Source of the DNA: Nonomuraea cavernae | Lineage (GTDB): Bacteria; Actinomycetota; Actinomycetes; Streptosporangiales; Streptosporangiaceae | DNA: 64,000 nucleotides | NCBI RefSeq assembly: GCF_014646355.1 | Contig: NZ_BMNH01000021.1 | Location: forward strand, 62,001-126,000 | Reading direction: 5' to 3' | Shown here: positions 42,493-51,834 of the stretch, one piece after another | Position numbering within the stretch: the stretch's first letter is position 1 | How the letters are laid out: the number at the start of each line of letters is the position of its first letter | Notes under the pieces: model-generated | Databases searched by the model: none | What the model saw: only the letters and a program-made list of their open reading frames with translations | What the model was told of the DNA's origin: nothing | Program-made: the position numbers and the translations under genes

Positions 42493-43517
42493 CGCCGGAC
42501 GTGCGCGACCGCGTTGAGCGCCCGCCCCGCCTGGGGGCCGCGGTGTCACCGATCTCCGAGGCCACCTGGGAGCGGGCGCTCGACCTGATCGCGGGAGCCG
42601 ACGAGATCGCGCTGGCCTGTCACGTGTCACCTGACGGTGACGCGCTCGGCTCGATGCTGGCCACCGGCTTCGCGTTGAGGTCGATGGGCAAGCGGGTGGT
42701 CGGGTCCTTCGGCGACCGGCACTTCGCGGTGCCGCGCCTGCTGCGGTTCCTCCCGGGCCAGGACATGCTGGTCCCGCCGGAGGACTATCCGGCCGCGCCC
42801 GAGCTGATGATGACGTTCGATTCCCCATCGGCCGAGCGGCTGGGCCTGATCGGGCCGAGCGTCGCCGCCGCCCGCGAGGTCATCGTGGTCGACCATCATC
42901 GGTCCAACACCGGTTTCGGCACGGTCGGCCTCGTCGATCCCGGCGCCGCGGCGACGGCCATGCTCGCCGAGCAGCTCATCCACCGGCTCGGGGGCACGCT
43001 TGACCGCGACATCGCCACCTGCCTGTACGCCGGGCTGGTGACCGACACCGGATCGTTCAGGCACTCCTCGACCACGCCCGCGGCCCACGAGATGGCCGCC
43101 CGGCTGGTCGCCACCGGTCTGCGCACCGACGAGATCGCCCGCGAGCTGTGGGACCGCTCGCCGTTCGGCTATCTCAAGGTGCTCGCCGCCGCGCTCGACC
43201 GGGTGGAGCTCTGTGACGAGCTGGTCTGGACCTACGTCACCCGGGTCGACCGAGCGGCCTACGGCCTGCCCTATTCCGAGGTCGAAGGCATCATCGACAT
43301 CGTACGGCGCACCGACGAGGCCGAGGTGGCCGTGGTGCTGAAAGAGGACGACGAGGGCGCCTGGCAGGTCTCGACCCGGTCCAAGGGCACGGCCGATGTG
43401 GGCGCGCTCTGCGCGGCGATGGGTGGCGGCGGTCACCGCAACGCGGCCGGGTTCACCTCGCACGAGAGCGTTGACGACACCATCGGCGCATTCCGCCGTC
43501 TGCTGGGGAAGGTCTGA
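42489..43517 (+). CDS. nrnA: DHH-family oligoribonuclease/pAp phosphatase NrnA
   Basis: A 342-residue DHH-DHHA1 phosphoesterase that degrades nanoRNA and 3'-phosphoadenosine 5'-phosphate. Metal motifs are ACHVSPDGDALGSM, MTFDSPS, VDHHRSNTGFG and TDTGSFRHSST; the DHHA1 end has GGGGHRNAAGFT. GTG 42489 overlaps the rbfA stop; its own stop overlaps truB by one base. This order is conserved in actinobacteria. Confidence 0.93.
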   Translation: MTPDVRDRVERPPRLGAAVSPISEATWERALDLIAGADEIALACHVSPDGDALGSMLATGFALRSMGKRVVGSFGDRHFAVPRLLRFLPGQDMLVPPEDYPAAPELMMTFDSPSAERLGLIGPSVAAAREVIVVDHHRSNTGFGTVGLVDPGAAATAMLAEQLIHRLGGTLDRDIATCLYAGLVTDTGSFRHSSTTPAAHEMAARLVATGLRTDEIARELWDRSPFGYLKVLAAALDRVELCDELVWTYVTRVDRAAYGLPYSEVEGIIDIVRRTDEAEVAVVLKEDDEGAWQVSTRSKGTADVGALCAAMGGGGHRNAAGFTSHESVDDTIGAFRRLLGKV

Positions 43518-44389
43518 TGGCCGAGAGCGGTCTGATCATCGTTGACAAGCCGGCCGGCTGGACCTCCCACGATGTGGTGGCCCGCATCCGGCGTCTCGCG
43601 GGCACCCGGCGGGTGGGCCACGCGGGCACGCTCGACCCGATGGCCACAGGTGTGCTGGTGATCGGCGTGGAGAAGGCGACCCGCCTGCTCGGTCACCTGG
43701 CGCTGACGGAGAAGGTCTACTCCGCCACGATGCGGCTGGGCGTGACCACCAACACCGACGACGCCGAGGGTGAGGTCACCGTGACGGCATCGGCGGCGCG
43801 CGTGACGCCGGCCGAGATCCACAAGGGCGTCGCCGCGCTCACCGGCGAGATCATGCAGATCCCCCCGCAGGTCAGCGCGATCAAGGTCAACGGCGAGCGG
43901 GCCTACAAGCGGGCCCGCGCGGGTGAGGACGTCGAGCTGGCCGCCCGTCCGGTCACCGTGCGCGGCTTCGAGGTGCTCGACATCCGGACGGACGGCGACG
44001 TCGTCGACGTCGACGCGGTCGTCACCTGCTCCAGCGGCACCTACATCCGGTCGCTGGCCCGCGATCTGGGCGCCGGGCTGGGCGTCGGCGGTCACCTGAC
44101 GGCGCTGCGCCGCACCCGGGTCGGCCCCTACGACCTGTCCCTGGCGCGCACCCTCGACGAGTTGGCCGCCGAGTGCGCGATCCTGCCCATCGGCGAGGCC
44201 GTCGCGGCGGCGTTCACACGGCGCGACGTGACGGTCGAGGAGGCCGTGATCGTCCGGCATGGGGGCCGGCTGCCGGCCGCGGGGCTCGGCAAGGAGCCGA
44301 TCGGCGTGTTCGGCCCGGACGGGGAGCTGCTCGCGCTGGTCGAGGAGCAGGGCCGGCTGGCCAAGCCGCTGGCGGTCTTCGTGACCTGA
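43517..44389 (+). CDS. truB: tRNA pseudouridine-55 synthase TruB
   Basis: A 290-residue enzyme that makes pseudouridine 55 in the T-loop of tRNAs. The catalytic Asp is in GHAGTLDPMATGVL; other motifs are GLIIVDKPAGWTSHDVV, KVYSATMRLG and CSSGTYIRSLARDLG. A PUA-like end follows. ATG 43517 overlaps the nrnA stop (TGATG). It converges on the TRM11-like gene with a 4-bp gap. Confidence 0.96.
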   Translation: MAESGLIIVDKPAGWTSHDVVARIRRLAGTRRVGHAGTLDPMATGVLVIGVEKATRLLGHLALTEKVYSATMRLGVTTNTDDAEGEVTVTASAARVTPAEIHKGVAALTGEIMQIPPQVSAIKVNGERAYKRARAGEDVELAARPVTVRGFEVLDIRTDGDVVDVDAVVTCSSGTYIRSLARDLGAGLGVGGHLTALRRTRVGPYDLSLARTLDELAAECAILPIGEAVAAAFTRRDVTVEEAVIVRHGGRLPAAGLGKEPIGVFGPDGELLALVEEQGRLAKPLAVFVT

Positions 44390-44393
44390 CGGG

Positions 44394-45404
44394 TCACCGC
44401 TTGCGGGCCACCAGGATGTCACGGACGATCGCCTGGTCCACCCAGTGCTCGAAGTCGGGATGCCCGGCCACGTCGAGCCCGGCCGACGTGAGGATCTCGG
44501 CGAGGTCGTCGCGGCTGCCGCCGTAGGTGTTCCACGAGATGCCGAGCGCGCCGCCGGGCCGCAACAGCTCGGCCCAGACCGGCACGGCCTGCCTGATCAG
44601 CTCGAGCGGGCTGCGCGAGAGCCCGCCGCCGCCGCTCTTGCTGCCATGCTGTACGCCATAGGGCGCGTCGGTGACGATCACGTCGAACGAACGTGGCTTG
44701 AAGAACTCCCGCCCGCGCAGGGTGTCGGCGTTGACCACCGAGACGCGCTGCACGTCGCCCGCCTTGAACGCCTCCTTCGTCAACCCGAAGGAGATGTTGA
44801 GCCGCCGCCCGGCCAGTGCCCGCTCACGGCGTACGGGCACGGTCTCGGCGGTGTGCTTGAGCCGTTTGTTCTTCAGCCAGGTCTTGAGGAAGCCGGAGTA
44901 GGCCTCGAAGTCCTTGCCGTCGACGTCGACACCGTAGGCGTCGTATCCGTACATGAGGGCCTGGTTGAGCGTGGTGCCGCGGCCGCACATCGGGTCGAGG
45001 ACCGACAGCTTGCCGTCGAGGGGGAAGCCGGAGGCCAGCACGGTGACGTTGAGCAGGAGCTTGGTGAAGTGCTCGTTGGTCTTGCCGGCGTATTTCTGGA
45101 TGGTGATCAGGTCGCTGCTCAGCCGGTCGAGCGGCCGCATCGTGAGCGGCCGCAGCAGGTCGCCCTCCATGCCGAAGATCGCGTAGACCGACGACAGGTT
45201 GGCCAGCAGGTCGAGGTCGTGCGAGGTCAAGGACCCCTCGAAGGTGACATAAGGTACGCCACCGAGGGTGGTCTCCTCGATCCCCGACAGCTCGCCTTCC
45301 AGCGCGCCGCCGAAGACGGTCAGCTCGGCGCGGGTCAGCCGGACGGCGCTGGCGCCGTAGACCCGGTTGAAGGCAGGCAGGATCAGAAGGGCGTATCGAG
45401 GCAT
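44394..45404 (-). CDS. TRM11-like SAM-dependent RNA methyltransferase
   Basis: A 336-residue protein. The SAM site is VLDPMCGRGTTLNQALMYGYD and the catalytic motif is TDAPYGVQHG, a DxPY variant used by N-methylases acting on exocyclic amines. The first 100 residues form a THUMP-less RNA-binding part. A tRNA guanine-N2 target is likely by similarity to TRM11-type enzymes, but not shown. It is divergent from ribF. Confidence 0.75.
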   Translation of the reverse strand: MPRYALLILPAFNRVYGASAVRLTRAELTVFGGALEGELSGIEETTLGGVPYVTFEGSLTSHDLDLLANLSSVYAIFGMEGDLLRPLTMRPLDRLSSDLITIQKYAGKTNEHFTKLLLNVTVLASGFPLDGKLSVLDPMCGRGTTLNQALMYGYDAYGVDVDGKDFEAYSGFLKTWLKNKRLKHTAETVPVRRERALAGRRLNISFGLTKEAFKAGDVQRVSVVNADTLRGREFFKPRSFDVIVTDAPYGVQHGSKSGGGGLSRSPLELIRQAVPVWAELLRPGGALGISWNTYGGSRDDLAEILTSAGLDVAGHPDFEHWVDQAIVRDILVARKR

Positions 45405-45451
45405 GGTGCGACCGATCGTACCGCCCTCGATTGGAACGAAGACCGACCAGC

Positions 45452-46459
45452 ATGGCAGGCTGGTGGGGATTGATCTGCCACGAGCGAATGGGGCCGGGAG
45501 TGCTGGATTCGGAGAGGGCCGTCGTCGCGATCGGCATGTTCGACGGGGTCCACCGGGGGCACCGGCGGGTGGTCGAGCGGGCCGTGGGCATCGCCCGTGA
45601 GAAGGGGCTGCGCGGCGTGGCCGTCACGTTCGAGCCGCATCCCGACGAGGTGGTGCGGCCCGGCATGCAGCCGCCCCGGCTCAGCACGCCCGGCCGCCGC
45701 ACCGAGCTGCTGGCCGAGCTGGGGGTGGACGACATCTGCGTGCTGGAGTTCACGCTGGAGCTGTCGAGGATGAGCCCCGGTGAGTTCGTGCGGACCGTGC
45801 TGGCCGACCGCCTGCGCGCGGCCGTCGTCGTGGTGGGGGAGGGCTTCACGTTCGGCCACCGGGCGGCCGGCGACGTCGAGACCCTGCGCGCGCTGGGCGA
45901 CAAGTACGACTTCACCGTCGAGGCCGTCCCGTTGCTCGACGCGATCTCCAGCAGCCGGATCCGCGAGCGGCTCGCGGCGGGCGACGTCGAGGGCGCCGCC
46001 GCCGGCCTGGGCCGTCCGCATCGGGTGGAGGGCGTGGTGGTGCGCGGCTACCAGCGTGGCCGCCAGCTCGGCTTCCCCACCGCCAACGTCGAGACCCCGC
46101 CGCACAGCGCCATCCCCGCCGACGGGGTCTACGCGGGGTGGCTCGAATGCGTGCCGGTCGCCAACCTGCCCACCCTCTACGAGGGAGAGCGCTGGCCCGC
46201 GGCCATCTCGGTCGGCACCAACCCGACGTTCGAGGGCGTGCCACGCACCGTCGAGGCGTACGCGCTCGACCGCGACGACCTGGAGCTGTACGGCGTGCAC
46301 GTGGCGGTCGACTTCGCCGCGAGGCTGCGCGGCAACACCAGGTTCGACTCCATCGAGGCGCTCGTCACCCAGATCCACGCCGACGTCGCCGAGACCCGCC
46401 GCCTGACCGCCGAGTCCGTGGCGCGTGACGATACGCGAGCACCCGACTCGGAGTGGTAA
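45452..46459 (+). CDS. ribF: Bifunctional riboflavin kinase/FAD synthetase
   Basis: A 335-residue enzyme converting riboflavin to FMN and FAD. The FAD synthetase half shows AIGMFDGVHRGHRRVVERA, VVGEGFTFGHRAAGD and ISSSRIRERL; the kinase half (about residues 190-325) shows GYQRGRQLGFPTANVETPP and VDFAARLRGNTRFDSIEAL. ATG 45452 is preferred to an in-frame TTG at 45431. It lies between the TRM11-like gene and rpsO as in related genomes. Confidence 0.95.
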   Translation: MAGWWGLICHERMGPGVLDSERAVVAIGMFDGVHRGHRRVVERAVGIAREKGLRGVAVTFEPHPDEVVRPGMQPPRLSTPGRRTELLAELGVDDICVLEFTLELSRMSPGEFVRTVLADRLRAAVVVVGEGFTFGHRAAGDVETLRALGDKYDFTVEAVPLLDAISSSRIRERLAAGDVEGAAAGLGRPHRVEGVVVRGYQRGRQLGFPTANVETPPHSAIPADGVYAGWLECVPVANLPTLYEGERWPAAISVGTNPTFEGVPRTVEAYALDRDDLELYGVHVAVDFAARLRGNTRFDSIEALVTQIHADVAETRRLTAESVARDDTRAPDSEW

Positions 46460-46589
46460 CCTTGCATGTCGGCTCTGTGACGGCGGCGGAGAGCGCTGCC
46501 CGAACGGCTTCGCTGCGGCGACTGTAGGCACGCACGGTCGTTCGCAATTCTTGTTCATCCGCGCGTGTCCATGTATTTGAAGGAGAGCC

Positions 46590-46859
46590 GTGTCCCTCGA
46601 CACCGCTGCCAAGAAGTCCATCATCGCCGAGTATGCGACGGCCGACGGCGACACCGGTTCGCCCGAGGTGCAGATCGCGCTCCTCAGCAAGCGCATCAGC
46701 GAGCTCACCGAGCACCTGAAGACGCACAAGCACGACCACCACAGCCGTCGTGGTCTGCTCCTGCTCGTCGGGCGCCGGCGCCGCCTGCTGAAGTACCTGC
46801 AGAAGGTCGACATCGCGCGCTACCGTTCGCTCATCGAGCGGCTCGGCCTGCGCCGATAG
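46590..46859 (+). CDS. rpsO: 30S ribosomal protein S15
   Basis: An 89-residue primary 16S rRNA-binding protein. It shows TGSPEVQIALLSKRISELTE and HHSRRGLLLLVGRRRRLLKY. GTG 46590 follows AAGGAGA. The 130-bp leader after ribF may hold its own promoter (TAACCT at the ribF end) and possibly an autoregulatory structure, which was not resolved. Confidence 0.97.
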   Translation: MSLDTAAKKSIIAEYATADGDTGSPEVQIALLSKRISELTEHLKTHKHDHHSRRGLLLLVGRRRRLLKYLQKVDIARYRSLIERLGLRR

Positions 46860-46867
46860 CATGAGGA

Positions 46868-46891
46868 GGGAGCGGCGTCCGCGTCGCTCCC
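46868..46891 (+). terminator. Hairpin behind rpsO
   Basis: GGGAGCGGCG (46868-46877) pairs with CGTCGCTCCC (46882-46891), one wobble pair, 4-nt loop, 8 bp after the stop. A short T-containing tail follows. It may end the rpsO message or protect it from PNPase. Confidence 0.6.
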
Positions 46892-47013
46892 TTCGGCTAT
46901 CAGCCCGGCGCGTCGGGAGGCATGCCACCGCGCGCCTGGCGTACAACTGAAGATCCGAGACACTTACAGCCCCGCGTCCGCACAAGCACCATGCGACCCG
47001 CGACGCATGCGGG

Positions 47014-47065
47014 CCGGTCCTCGGTAGTGGCTTCCGGTCATCAGGACCGGGCGCTTCGATCGAAG
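47014..47065 (+). promoter_or_regulatory. Structured leader upstream of pnp
   Basis: CCGGTCCT (47014-47021) pairs with AGGACCGG (47043-47050); the second arm can instead pair with CCGGTC at 47034-47039. A perfect 12-bp palindrome CTTCGATCGAAG follows (47054-47065). In other bacteria the rpsO-pnp gap forms an RNase III-cleaved hairpin that lets PNPase control its own mRNA; the same role is plausible here. Confidence 0.5.
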
Positions 47066-47138
47066 ACCGGCGCTGCACCTAACGAGGGTGCCGGTGAGAA
47101 GAAGGGCGCGGGAGACCGACCGACCAAGGAGGTCCCCC

Positions 47139-49457
47139 GTGGAGGGTGTCCACATCGCCGAAGCCGTCATAGACAACGGCACGTTCGGCACACGAACGAT
47201 CCGATTCGAGACCGGTCGTCTGGCCCGTCAGGCGGCGGGTTCCGCCGTCGCCTACCTCGACGGCGACACGATGGTGCTGTCCGCGACGACCGCGTCCAAG
47301 TCGCCCAAGGAAAACCTCGACTTCTTCCCGCTGACGGTCGACGTCGAGGAGCGCATGTACGCCGCGGGCCGCATCCCCGGCTCGTTCTTCCGGCGTGAGG
47401 GCCGTCCGTCCGAGGACGCCATCCTCACCTGCCGGCTGATCGACCGGCCGCTGCGCCCGTCGTTCGTCAAGGGCCTGCGCAACGAGGTGCAGGTCGTCGC
47501 CACCGTGATGGCGCTCAACCCCGACCACCTCTACGACGTGGTCGCGATCAACGCCGCCTCGCTGTCGACCCAGCTGGCCGGGCTGCCGTTCTCAGGTCCG
47601 ATCGGCGCCGTACGCGTCGCGCTGATCGACGGGCAGTGGGTGGCCTTCCCGACCCACACCGAGCTGGCCCGCGCCACGTTCGACATGGTCGTGGCCGGGC
47701 GGGTGCTAGGTGACGGCGACGTCGCGATCATGATGGTCGAGGCCGAGTCCACCAAGGACACGCTCAAGCTGGTCGCCGACGGCGCCGTCGCGCCCACCGA
47801 GGAGACCGTCGCGCAGGGGCTTGAGGCCGCCAAGCCGTTCATCAAGGTGCTGTGCGAGGCGCAGGCCCGCATCGCGCAGGTGGCGGCCAAGGAGACGGCC
47901 GAGTACCCCGTGTTCCTCGACTACCAGGACGACGTCTACAACGCGGTCGAGGCCGCGGTGAAGACCGAGCTGGCCGCCGCGCTGACCATCGGCGCCAAGC
48001 AGGAGCGCGAGGCCGAGCTCGACAAGGTCAAGGCGCTGGCCGCGGAGAAGCTGCTGCCCGAGTTCGAGGGGCGCGAGAAGGAGATCTCCGCCGCGTTCCG
48101 CTCGGTGATGAAGAACCTCATGCGCGAGCGGGTCATCAAGGAGGGCCTGCGCATCGACGGCCGTGGCACCAAGGACATCCGCGCGCTGTCCGCCGAGGTC
48201 CAGGTGGTCCCGCGGGTGCACGGCTCGGCCCTGTTCGAGCGCGGCGAGACCCAGATCATGGGCATCACGACGCTCAACATGCTGCGCATGGAGCAGAACG
48301 TCGACACGCTCAACCCCGAGCGCACCAAGCGCTACATGCACAACTACAACTTCCCGCCCTACTCCACCGGTGAGACCGGCCGGGTGGGCTCGCCCAAGCG
48401 CCGCGAGATCGGCCACGGCGCGCTCGCCGAGCGGGCGCTGATCCCGGTCCTGCCCGCGCGTGAGGAGTTCCCCTACGCGATCCGGCAGGTCTCCGAGGCC
48501 CTCGGTTCCAACGGCTCGACCTCGATGGGCTCGGTCTGCGCCTCCACGATGGCGCTGCTCGACGCGGGTGTGCCGCTGCGGGCGATGGTCGCGGGCATCG
48601 CGATGGGCCTGATCGGTGACGGCGACAACTACGTCACGCTGACTGACATCCTCGGCGCCGAGGATGCCATGGGCGACATGGACTTCAAGGTCGCCGGCAC
48701 CAAGGATGTCATCACCGCGCTCCAGCTCGACACCAAGCTCGACGGCATTCCCGCCTCGGTGCTGGCGAGCGCGCTGAAGCAGGCCAAGGGCGCCCGCCTG
48801 GCGATCCTCGACGTGATGCAGGAGGCGATCGACTCTCCGGCGGAGATGAACCCGACCGCGCCGCGGATCATCACGATCAAGGTCCCGGTCGACAAGATCG
48901 GCGAAGTCATCGGCCCGAAGGGCAAGATGATCAACCAGATCCAGGACGACACGGGCGCCGAGATCACCATCGAGGACGACGGCACGATCTACATCGGCGC
49001 CACCGACGGCCCGTCGGCCGAGGCCGCGCGGTCCGCGATCAACGGCATCGCCAACCCGCACATGCCGGAGGTCGGCGAGCGCTACCTGGGCACGGTCGTC
49101 AAGATCGCGGCGTTCGGCGCGTTCGTCTCGCTGATGCCCGGCAAGGACGGTCTGCTGCACGTCTCCCAGATCCGCAAGCTGCACGGCGGCAAGCGCATCG
49201 AGAACGTCGAGGACGTGATGAGCGTCGGCGAGAAGATCCAGGTCGAGATCGCCGAGATCGACCAGCGGGGCAAGCTCTCGCTGGTGCCGGTCGAGGTCAT
49301 CGAGAAGGAGGCCGCCGAGAAGGAGGCCAAGGGCGAGTCCGGCGCCGACGAGGGCGAGGCCGCGCAGGCCGACGACAAGCCTCGTGAGGAGCGGCCCCGC
49401 CGCACCCGCACCCGCGTTCGCGCTCCCCGTAACGACGGCGACGACCGCAACTCGTGA
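47139..49457 (+). CDS. pnp: Polynucleotide phosphorylase/guanosine pentaphosphate synthetase
   Basis: A 772-residue 3'-5' exoribonuclease. Two RNase PH domains (ESRPSEDAILTCRLIDRPLRP region and GSALFERGETQIMGITTL), then KH (IGEVIGPKGKMINQIQDDTG) and S1 (GTVVKIAAFGAFVSLMPGKDG) domains; the last 45 residues are an acidic then basic tail. In actinobacteria it also makes guanosine pentaphosphate. GTG 47139 is chosen for the AAGGAGG at 47125-47131. Confidence 0.96.
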   Translation: MEGVHIAEAVIDNGTFGTRTIRFETGRLARQAAGSAVAYLDGDTMVLSATTASKSPKENLDFFPLTVDVEERMYAAGRIPGSFFRREGRPSEDAILTCRLIDRPLRPSFVKGLRNEVQVVATVMALNPDHLYDVVAINAASLSTQLAGLPFSGPIGAVRVALIDGQWVAFPTHTELARATFDMVVAGRVLGDGDVAIMMVEAESTKDTLKLVADGAVAPTEETVAQGLEAAKPFIKVLCEAQARIAQVAAKETAEYPVFLDYQDDVYNAVEAAVKTELAAALTIGAKQEREAELDKVKALAAEKLLPEFEGREKEISAAFRSVMKNLMRERVIKEGLRIDGRGTKDIRALSAEVQVVPRVHGSALFERGETQIMGITTLNMLRMEQNVDTLNPERTKRYMHNYNFPPYSTGETGRVGSPKRREIGHGALAERALIPVLPAREEFPYAIRQVSEALGSNGSTSMGSVCASTMALLDAGVPLRAMVAGIAMGLIGDGDNYVTLTDILGAEDAMGDMDFKVAGTKDVITALQLDTKLDGIPASVLASALKQAKGARLAILDVMQEAIDSPAEMNPTAPRIITIKVPVDKIGEVIGPKGKMINQIQDDTGAEITIEDDGTIYIGATDGPSAEAARSAINGIANPHMPEVGERYLGTVVKIAAFGAFVSLMPGKDGLLHVSQIRKLHGGKRIENVEDVMSVGEKIQVEIAEIDQRGKLSLVPVEVIEKEAAEKEAKGESGADEGEAAQADDKPREERPRRTRTRVRAPRNDGDDRNS

Positions 49458-49494
49458 TCGAGCTCACCAAGGGAGCCATTCGAGGTGGCACGGT

Positions 49495-49587
49495 GATCAC
49501 GGGGCCGACGAAGGAGGTCTTGTGACCGAGCGTTGCGAGGGAACGATTAGACGCAGCATCTCGATCACGGGGCCGACGAAGGAGGTC
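49495..49587 (+). repeat. Duplicated 25-bp leader containing a ribosome-binding site
   Basis: The same 25 bases (GATCACGGGGCCGACGAAGG then AGGTC) occur at 49495-49519 and 49563-49587. Each copy ends in AAGGAGG followed by a GTG: 49522 for a mini-ORF and 49590 for the M16 protease. Confidence 0.92.
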
Positions 49588-49593
49588 CCGTGA
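49522..49593 (+). CDS. 23-codon mini-ORF coupled to the M16 protease
   Basis: GTG 49522, two bases after a full AAGGAGG leader copy, opens a 23-residue frame (MTERCEGTIRRSISITGPTK then EVP). It reads through the second leader copy and its stop TGA overlaps the protease GTG (GTGA). The peptide has no known relatives that I recognise. The layout suggests a translated leader or a by-product of leader duplication. Confidence 0.45.
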   Translation: MTERCEGTIRRSISITGPTKEVP

Positions 49594-50900
49594 TCACCGT
49601 GACGCTGCACCCCGGCCGCGATGGGGCCGGGGTGGTCAGGCGCACCGTCCTCCCCGGTGGGCTGCGCGTGGTGACCGAGACCATGCCGACCGTGCGAAGC
49701 GTCGCGGTCGGGATGTGGGTCGGCATCGGCTCGCGTGACGAGGCCCCCGAGCACACGGGAGCCACCCACTTCCTCGAACACCTGCTGTTCAAGGGCACGC
49801 CCACGCGTGACGCCATGGAGATCTCGGCGTCCATCGAGGGCATCGGCGGCGAGATCAACGCGTTCACCGCCAAGGAATACACGTGCTACTACGCGCGGGT
49901 GCTCGACGAGGACCTGCCGGTCGCGGTCGACGTCCTCGCCGACGTGGTGACCAGCTCGCTGGTGACCCCCGACGACGTCGAGTCCGAGCGCGGGGTGATC
50001 CTCGAAGAGATCGCCATGCACGACGACGACCCGTCCGACGTGGTGCACGAGCAGTTCGCGGCGGCCCTCTACGGCGACTCGCCGATCGGGCGGCCCATCC
50101 TGGGCACGGTCGAATCGATCAACTCTCTCGACCGCGACCGGATCGCCGAGTACTACCGGCGTCACTACGAGCCACGCCGTACGGTCGTCTCGGTGGCGGG
50201 CAACATCCGCCATGAGGAGGTCGTCGAGCTCGTCACCCGCGCCTACGAGCGGGCGGGCGCCCTTGACGGGCCGCCGGAGTTCGATCCGCCACGCACGAGC
50301 GGCCCGGGCGCCGAGACCCGGTCCCGGGCCATGGTCCTCGACCGGCCGACCGAGCAGGCCAACCTGGTGCTCGGCACGACCGGCCTGGCCCGCACCGACG
50401 ACCGCCGCTTCGCGCTCGGCGTGCTCAACGCGGCGCTCGGCGGCGGCATGTCGTCCAGGCTCTTCCAGGAGATCCGCGAGAAGCGCGGTCTGGCCTACTC
50501 CGCCTACAGCTACACCTCGGGCTACGCCGACACCGGGCAGTTCGGCATCTACGTCGGCTGTCTGCCGTCGAAGATCGACGACGTGCTCAAGATCTGCCGT
50601 GACGAGGTGGCCAGGGTGGTGGCCGACGGGCTGAGCGCCGACGAGATCATGCGGGGCAAGGGCCAGATGCGCGGCGGGCTCGTCCTCGGCCTAGAGGACA
50701 CCGGCTCGCGCATGTCGCGGATCGGCAAGAACGAGCTGGTCTACGACGAGCTGATGTCCATCGACGAGGTGCTCGGGCGCATCGAGGGCGTCACCCCGGA
50801 CGAGATCGCCGAGGTGGCCGGAGACATCCTGAGCCGGCCGCTCACGCTGGCCGTGATCGGCCCCTACGGCGACCGGGACTTCTCCGACGCCATCCGCTGA
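49590..50900 (+). CDS. M16-family (insulinase-like) zinc metalloprotease
   Basis: A 436-residue pitrilysin-fold peptidase. The zinc motif HFLEHLLFKG (HxxEH) is followed by the downstream Glu region (SERGVILEEIAMHDDDP); the C-terminal half is the inactive repeat. GTG 49590 has AAGGAGG. It regularly follows pnp in actinobacteria. Substrates are unknown. It has no signal peptide. Confidence 0.92.
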   Translation: MITVTLHPGRDGAGVVRRTVLPGGLRVVTETMPTVRSVAVGMWVGIGSRDEAPEHTGATHFLEHLLFKGTPTRDAMEISASIEGIGGEINAFTAKEYTCYYARVLDEDLPVAVDVLADVVTSSLVTPDDVESERGVILEEIAMHDDDPSDVVHEQFAAALYGDSPIGRPILGTVESINSLDRDRIAEYYRRHYEPRRTVVSVAGNIRHEEVVELVTRAYERAGALDGPPEFDPPRTSGPGAETRSRAMVLDRPTEQANLVLGTTGLARTDDRRFALGVLNAALGGGMSSRLFQEIREKRGLAYSAYSYTSGYADTGQFGIYVGCLPSKIDDVLKICRDEVARVVADGLSADEIMRGKGQMRGGLVLGLEDTGSRMSRIGKNELVYDELMSIDEVLGRIEGVTPDEIAEVAGDILSRPLTLAVIGPYGDRDFSDAIR

Positions 50901-50911
50901 CGTACGCCCGC

Positions 50912-50937
50912 ACGCGGGCCCTCGGGTGGGCCCGCGT
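50912..50937 (+). terminator. Perfect 10-bp hairpin after the protease gene
   Basis: ACGCGGGCCC (50912-50921) and GGGCCCGCGT (50928-50937) with a 6-nt loop, 11 bp after the stop and 26 bp before dapB. Confidence 0.65.
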
Positions 50938-50963
50938 CCGGGTGGCCGTATAGGGTTGACCCT

Positions 50964-51701
50964 GTGATCAAGGTAGGCGTGCTCGGTGCCCGGGGCCGTG
51001 TGGGCGTCGAGGTGTGCAAGGCGGTCGAGGCGGCTCCCGACATGGAGCTGGTGGCCGCGCTCGACAAGGACGACGCCATCGAGGGCCTCGAAGGGGCCGA
51101 GGTGGTGGTCGACTTCACCCATCCCGACGTGGTCATGGACAACCTGCGGTGGGCCATCGAGCACGGCATCCGGCCGGTGGTCGGCACCACCGGGTTCGAC
51201 GCAGAGCGGCTCGACACCGTGCGCGGCTGGCTGGCCGCCTCGCCCGGCACCAGCGCCCTGATCGCCCCCAACTTCGGCATCGCGGCCGTGCTCATGATGC
51301 ACTTCGCGCAGCAGGCGGCCCGGCACTTCGAGTCGGTCGAGATCATCGAGCTGCACCACCCCAACAAGGCCGACGCCCCGTCCGGCACCGCCCGCCGCAC
51401 CGCGGAGCTGGTCGCCGAGGCGCGGGCCAAGGCCGGGCTGGGCGCCATGCCCGACGCCACCAGCACCGAGCTCGACGGAGCGCGCGGCGCCGACGTCGAC
51501 GGGGTGCACGTGCACGCCGTACGCCTGTCGGGCCTCATCGCGCACCAGGAGGTGCTGCTCGGCGGTGACGGCGAGACCCTCACGATCAGGCACGACACGA
51601 TGAGCCGCGCGGCGTTCACCCCTGGCGTGCTGCTCGGCATCCGGCGGGTACACGAGCTGCCCGGCCTCACCCTCGGCCTGGAGCCTCTGCTCGACCTCTG
51701 A
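50964..51701 (+). CDS. dapB: 4-hydroxy-tetrahydrodipicolinate reductase
   Basis: A 245-residue NAD(P)H enzyme of lysine/diaminopimelate synthesis. The cofactor loop is VGVLGARGRVGVEVCKAV (GxRGRVG instead of the commoner GxxGRMG), VVGTTGFD and NFGIAAVLMM follow, and the substrate site is ELHHPNKADAPSGTA. GTG 50964. The partner dapA is 11 kb downstream. Confidence 0.95.
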   Translation: MIKVGVLGARGRVGVEVCKAVEAAPDMELVAALDKDDAIEGLEGAEVVVDFTHPDVVMDNLRWAIEHGIRPVVGTTGFDAERLDTVRGWLAASPGTSALIAPNFGIAAVLMMHFAQQAARHFESVEIIELHHPNKADAPSGTARRTAELVAEARAKAGLGAMPDATSTELDGARGADVDGVHVHAVRLSGLIAHQEVLLGGDGETLTIRHDTMSRAAFTPGVLLGIRRVHELPGLTLGLEPLLDL

Positions 51702-51707
51702 ACACGA

Positions 51708-51741
51708 CGTGCCCACGGCCTGGTGGCAGGCGGTGGGCACG
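51708..51741 (+). terminator. Hairpin after dapB
   Basis: CGTGCCCAC (51708-51716) pairs exactly with GTGGGCACG (51733-51741) across 16 nt, 6 bp after the dapB stop. Confidence 0.55.
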
Positions 51742-51834
51742 AAGTGGGGAGGGGGTCTCGGCTCCGCACAGCCGAGCCACGATCTTCACATTAATACAGT
51801 GACCGGATCCGCCCGGACATGAGACCGTGTCGCC

